Origin: CAYTBN01 sp964542165
GTDB lineage: Bacteria > Myxococcota_A > UBA796 > UBA9615 > CAYRNR01
NCBI GenBank assembly: GCA_964542165.1
Contig: CAZITQ010000011.1
Span: forward strand, 1 to 64,000
Length of the DNA stretch: 64,000 nt
Direction: 5' to 3'
The notes beneath the pieces were generated by a model. It saw only the letters and a list, made by a program, of their open reading frames with translations, did not search any database and was not told the origin of the DNA. The position numbers were made by a program, and so were the translations under genes. Shown here one piece after another: positions 61,687 through 64,000 of this stretch. Every line of letters starts with the position of its first letter. The first letter of the stretch is position 1.

Positions 61687-62862
61687 TCAGACCAGGTAGG
61701 GGTGGATCATGCCCAGCGACTTGAGGTCGTGGAGCTCGAGGAGGATATCGGGCACCTGCTGGTAGGGGATCTCCCCCCCGAAGCGCTCCCTCAGGGCGGC
61801 GAGCACCCTGCGGTCGTGCTCGGCCCAGGCGCTGTAGGTGCCGTGGAGGTCCCAGGTGCGCTCGATCATGCGCTCGTACGCCGCCGCATCGATCCCCGGT
61901 GGCGGCTTGCGCGGGAATCCGCTGGGGCCGCGCGGCGGCGCGTCTGCGGGAGACTCCGGCCCACTCCAGTGGACCCGGTTGACCACGAATCCGCCGAACG
62001 GGAGCCCCTCGTCCTCCAGCTGCCCGACGAAGGCGTCCGCCTCCCCCAGGGCGTTTCCGGTGGGCTGGGTGACCAGGAGGAAGGCGGTCTCGGGCCGTCG
62101 GAGCAAGGCGTCGACCCGCTCGGCACGACTGCGCAGCTCGCCGAACACCGTCGAGAACTGGGTCACGAACTCGCTGAGCCCGGTCAGCACGTCCGACCCG
62201 GTGAAGCGTTCGAAGATCTGGAACAGGGCGGCGCCCCCCTTGCCGAAGATCCGCAGGCCGGCCCAGGCGGTGGAGAACGAGGGCGCGATCAGCCAGCGAA
62301 GCACCCCCTCCTCCAGCACGTCCGAGACCCGCCGGGGGGCGTCCAGGAACTCCAGGGCGTGGCGCGACGGGGGGGTGTCGACCACCACCAGGTCGTAGTC
62401 GTCGTCCTCGGCCACGTCGCACAGCCGCAACATGGCGCTGTACTCCTGGGAGCCGGAGATGCCCTCGGTGATCTTGCGGTAGAAGCGGTGGCCCTGGATC
62501 CGGTCCGCGGTCTCCTGGTCCGGGGCGAAGCGACGGATCGCCCGGTCCCAGGTGCTCTTGACGTCCAGCATCAGGGCCGTCAACTCGCCGGAGATGGGGG
62601 GGATGCCGGCCAGCTCGGACACCGGGATCGGCGTGGGCTCGTCGGGCAGGTCGGCCACGCCGAGGGCGTCGGCCAGACGCCGCGCGGGATCGATGGTCAG
62701 CACCAGCACCCGCTTGCCCCGCTTGGCCGCCAGCAGCGCCAGGGAGGCCGAGATGGTGGTCTTGCCCACGCCGCCGGTGCCGCAGCAGACCAGGACGTGC
62801 TTGTCCAGCAGCGGCAGCAGCCCGTCGCTGCCCGCCGGCGCGAGCCGCTGGGTATCGCTCAC
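61687..62862 (-). CDS. ArsA/GET3-family ATPase (second of a pair)
   Basis: 391 residues. The deviant Walker A is CGTGGVGKTTISASLA, followed by VLVLTIDPARRLADALG and LVVVDTPPSRHALEFLDAP. The start is GTG 62862, overlapping the previous gene's stop as GTGA. Tandem ArsA-like pairs of this kind are known in actinobacteria (the Rv3679/Rv3680 type), where the two form a complex. An arsenic pump partner is not present, so a role other than arsenite export is likely. Confidence 0.9.
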   Translation of the reverse strand: MSDTQRLAPAGSDGLLPLLDKHVLVCCGTGGVGKTTISASLALLAAKRGKRVLVLTIDPARRLADALGVADLPDEPTPIPVSELAGIPPISGELTALMLDVKSTWDRAIRRFAPDQETADRIQGHRFYRKITEGISGSQEYSAMLRLCDVAEDDDYDLVVVDTPPSRHALEFLDAPRRVSDVLEEGVLRWLIAPSFSTAWAGLRIFGKGGAALFQIFERFTGSDVLTGLSEFVTQFSTVFGELRSRAERVDALLRRPETAFLLVTQPTGNALGEADAFVGQLEDEGLPFGGFVVNRVHWSGPESPADAPPRGPSGFPRKPPPGIDAAAYERMIERTWDLHGTYSAWAEHDRRVLAALRERFGGEIPYQQVPDILLELHDLKSLGMIHPYLV

Positions 62863-63797
62863 GGGAGCGCCTCCAGGTGTCCCGCCAGCGCCTCGAGGGT
62901 CTCGCCGTGGATGCTGGGGCTGGGCATCCGGGGCACCTCGATCAGCGGCACCGGGACCGACCGCCGGAGGCGGTCGATGTGTCGCTGGGCCAGCCCCCGT
63001 CGCCACAACATCCGGTTGGCCTCCCGAAGCGCCCGCCCCGCCTCACCACCGACCCGCGCCTCGCGACCCTCCACCAGCGCCTTGAACGCCCGCTCCTCAT
63101 CGGGGGCAAACGGCGCCTCGGGCACTCCGTTGACCACCACCGCAGCCAGCTTGATCAGACCGCTGCGCTCCACCGCCTCGGCCATCTGGATCGTCTCGTT
63201 GACGGGCATCTCCTCGGGCAAGGTGACCAGGATCAGCGCCGACCGGGCCGGGTCCGCCAGCAGGTCGTGGACCAGCTGGGCGTTCTGGAACAAGGGCCCC
63301 TTGCGGGCGATGTCCATCATCGCCTGGGGTGCGCGGAGCATGGTCAGGCCGTGCCCCGTGGCCGGCGAGTCCAACACCAGGAGGTCGTAGACCCGCTCCC
63401 CCTGGTCGTCCACCTCCCAGCCCAGGTCCATCACCTTGCCCAGGGAGATCAGGTCCGACAGCCCGAGCACGGCGTTCATGAACGGCGCGATGAAGCGGTT
63501 GCCGAACACCAGGTCGTACAGGGCCCGGATCCGGATGTGTCGCAGGAGGTACTCCTCGACCGACTGCTTGGCGGAGATGGAGAACGCCCGCAGTCCCGGA
63601 AGGACCGTGGCGCCCTCGTAGCCGATGTCGGTGCCCGGGAACATGCCGACCAGCGACGAGGTCCCCGCCATCTCCACCAGCGCCGTGGAGCGGCCGGCGC
63701 GCTGGCCCAGGAGGCCGAGGGCGGCGGTCACCGTGGTCTTGCCCACCCCGCCCTTGCCCGCCACCACCAGCAGCTCGCGCCGGAGCAACTCGCTCAT
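62859..63797 (-). CDS. ArsA/GET3-family ATPase (first of a pair)
   Basis: 312 residues. The Walker A is VVAGKGGVGKTTVTAALGLL near the N terminus, and DLLVLDSPATGHGLTML is the switch region. It is shorter than its partner and lacks the insert seen there. ATG 63797 overlaps the preceding hydrolase stop as ATGA. Both of the pair retain the full P-loop. Confidence 0.9.
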   Translation of the reverse strand: MSELLRRELLVVAGKGGVGKTTVTAALGLLGQRAGRSTALVEMAGTSSLVGMFPGTDIGYEGATVLPGLRAFSISAKQSVEEYLLRHIRIRALYDLVFGNRFIAPFMNAVLGLSDLISLGKVMDLGWEVDDQGERVYDLLVLDSPATGHGLTMLRAPQAMMDIARKGPLFQNAQLVHDLLADPARSALILVTLPEEMPVNETIQMAEAVERSGLIKLAAVVVNGVPEAPFAPDEERAFKALVEGREARVGGEAGRALREANRMLWRRGLAQRHIDRLRRSVPVPLIEVPRMPSPSIHGETLEALAGHLEALP

Positions 63798-64000
63798 GAA
63801 GCGGGCTCGTCTTCCGCGCCGCCATCCCCGGTCGCCGGCAGCGCGAGGGCCTCCCGCACCCGCTGCCAGGTCCGGGGGGAGTACCACAGGGAAAGGTGGC
63901 CGTCCGAGGCCAGGGTGACGGCGTCGGAGCCCTCGGGGGGCCTCGACTCGTCGGGGAAGACCAGGTTGTCCCCGGCCGACCGGATGGCCAGGCTGGGCGC
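63794..64000 (-). CDS. Alpha/beta hydrolase, 3' end (truncated by window)
   Basis: The last 68 residues of a protein whose 5' part lies beyond the window. SLAIRSAGDNLVFPDE and SDGHLSLWYSPRTW fit the C-terminal catalytic Asp and His loops of alpha/beta hydrolases. A Gly/Ala/Glu-rich tail ends at TGA 63796-63794, overlapping the ArsA-like start. It is probably first in the operon with the two ATPases and PAP2. Confidence 0.65.
   Translation of the reverse strand, partial: APSLAIRSAGDNLVFPDESRPPEGSDAVTLASDGHLSLWYSPRTWQRVREALALPATGDGGAEDEPAS

Overview
The window is GC-rich, gene-dense bacterial DNA: tight operons with ATGA and GTGA overlaps, many GTG starts, and very G/C-biased third codon positions. 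Several features point to a predatory or saprophytic Myxococcota-like (former Deltaproteobacteria) lineage, probably an uncultured one assembled from a metagenome. These are the kinase catalytic loop HRDISPGN, lipoproteins with runs of Asp next to the lipidated Cys, a DNDRDG...DCEDPDC Cys/Asp motif, many secreted lipoproteins, RCC1, trypsin and vWA surface proteins, and paired ArsA-like ATPases. The lineage call is inference. A 45-base poly-G start and ten Ns at 26447-26456 show that this is a draft assembly.

Layout. 1-594 is non-coding and rich in hairpins. 595-1980 is a Xaa-Pro aminopeptidase. 2060-8347 is a signalling operon: HD protein, Ser/Thr kinase, HEAT-like protein and degenerate HD-GYP protein. 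The last two share an N-terminal domain. 8352-13158 (minus) holds a tail-anchored membrane protein, a GH92 mannosidase lipoprotein and an Omp28-like lipoprotein. 13391-20920 is a TonB/ABC uptake locus of the cobalamin/heme/siderophore type: binding protein, permease, ATPase, methyltransferase, membrane protein, TonB receptor and a small partner lipoprotein. 21021-24826 has a THEP1-type NTPase, a GH20 hexosaminidase and two envelope proteins.

24902-26572 is an unusual island. An SPFH/flotillin-like gene lies behind a near-consensus sigma-54 promoter and a palindrome, and is bracketed by oppositely oriented copies of a 28-bp repeat. A prolyl-oligopeptidase and a secreted Ig-like protein follow on the minus strand. 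31542-36405 is the conserved housekeeping operon rpsP-khpA-rimM-trmD-rplS-yraN-(two-domain peptidase-like lipoprotein)-rsmI. In it trmD appears to start at a rare ATT codon. 36469-42085 is a hybrid histidine kinase followed by a three-gene ABC-2 exporter. 42253-47938 holds a PP-loop ATPase, two membrane/secreted proteins, a seven-repeat Cys-rich RCC1-like lipoprotein and a regulator with two DNA-binding domains. The regulator is divergent from a trypsin-like protease with an Asp-rich C-terminal stalk.

49251-64000 holds a Zn-ribbon methyltransferase that abuts the protease tail-to-tail with no stop codon between them, a perfect 69-nt palindrome, an outer-membrane barrel, a lipoprotein and an NtrC-type sigma-54 activator. 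It continues with a TlpA-like thioredoxin plus OM protein pair, a discoidin-like protein, a 41-residue membrane or lipoprotein, an SGNH-like protein, a 5'-nucleotidase-like phosphoesterase, a vWA lipoprotein, a PAP2 phosphatase, two ArsA-like ATPases and the 3' end of an alpha/beta hydrolase. I found no tRNA, rRNA, CRISPR array or transposase.
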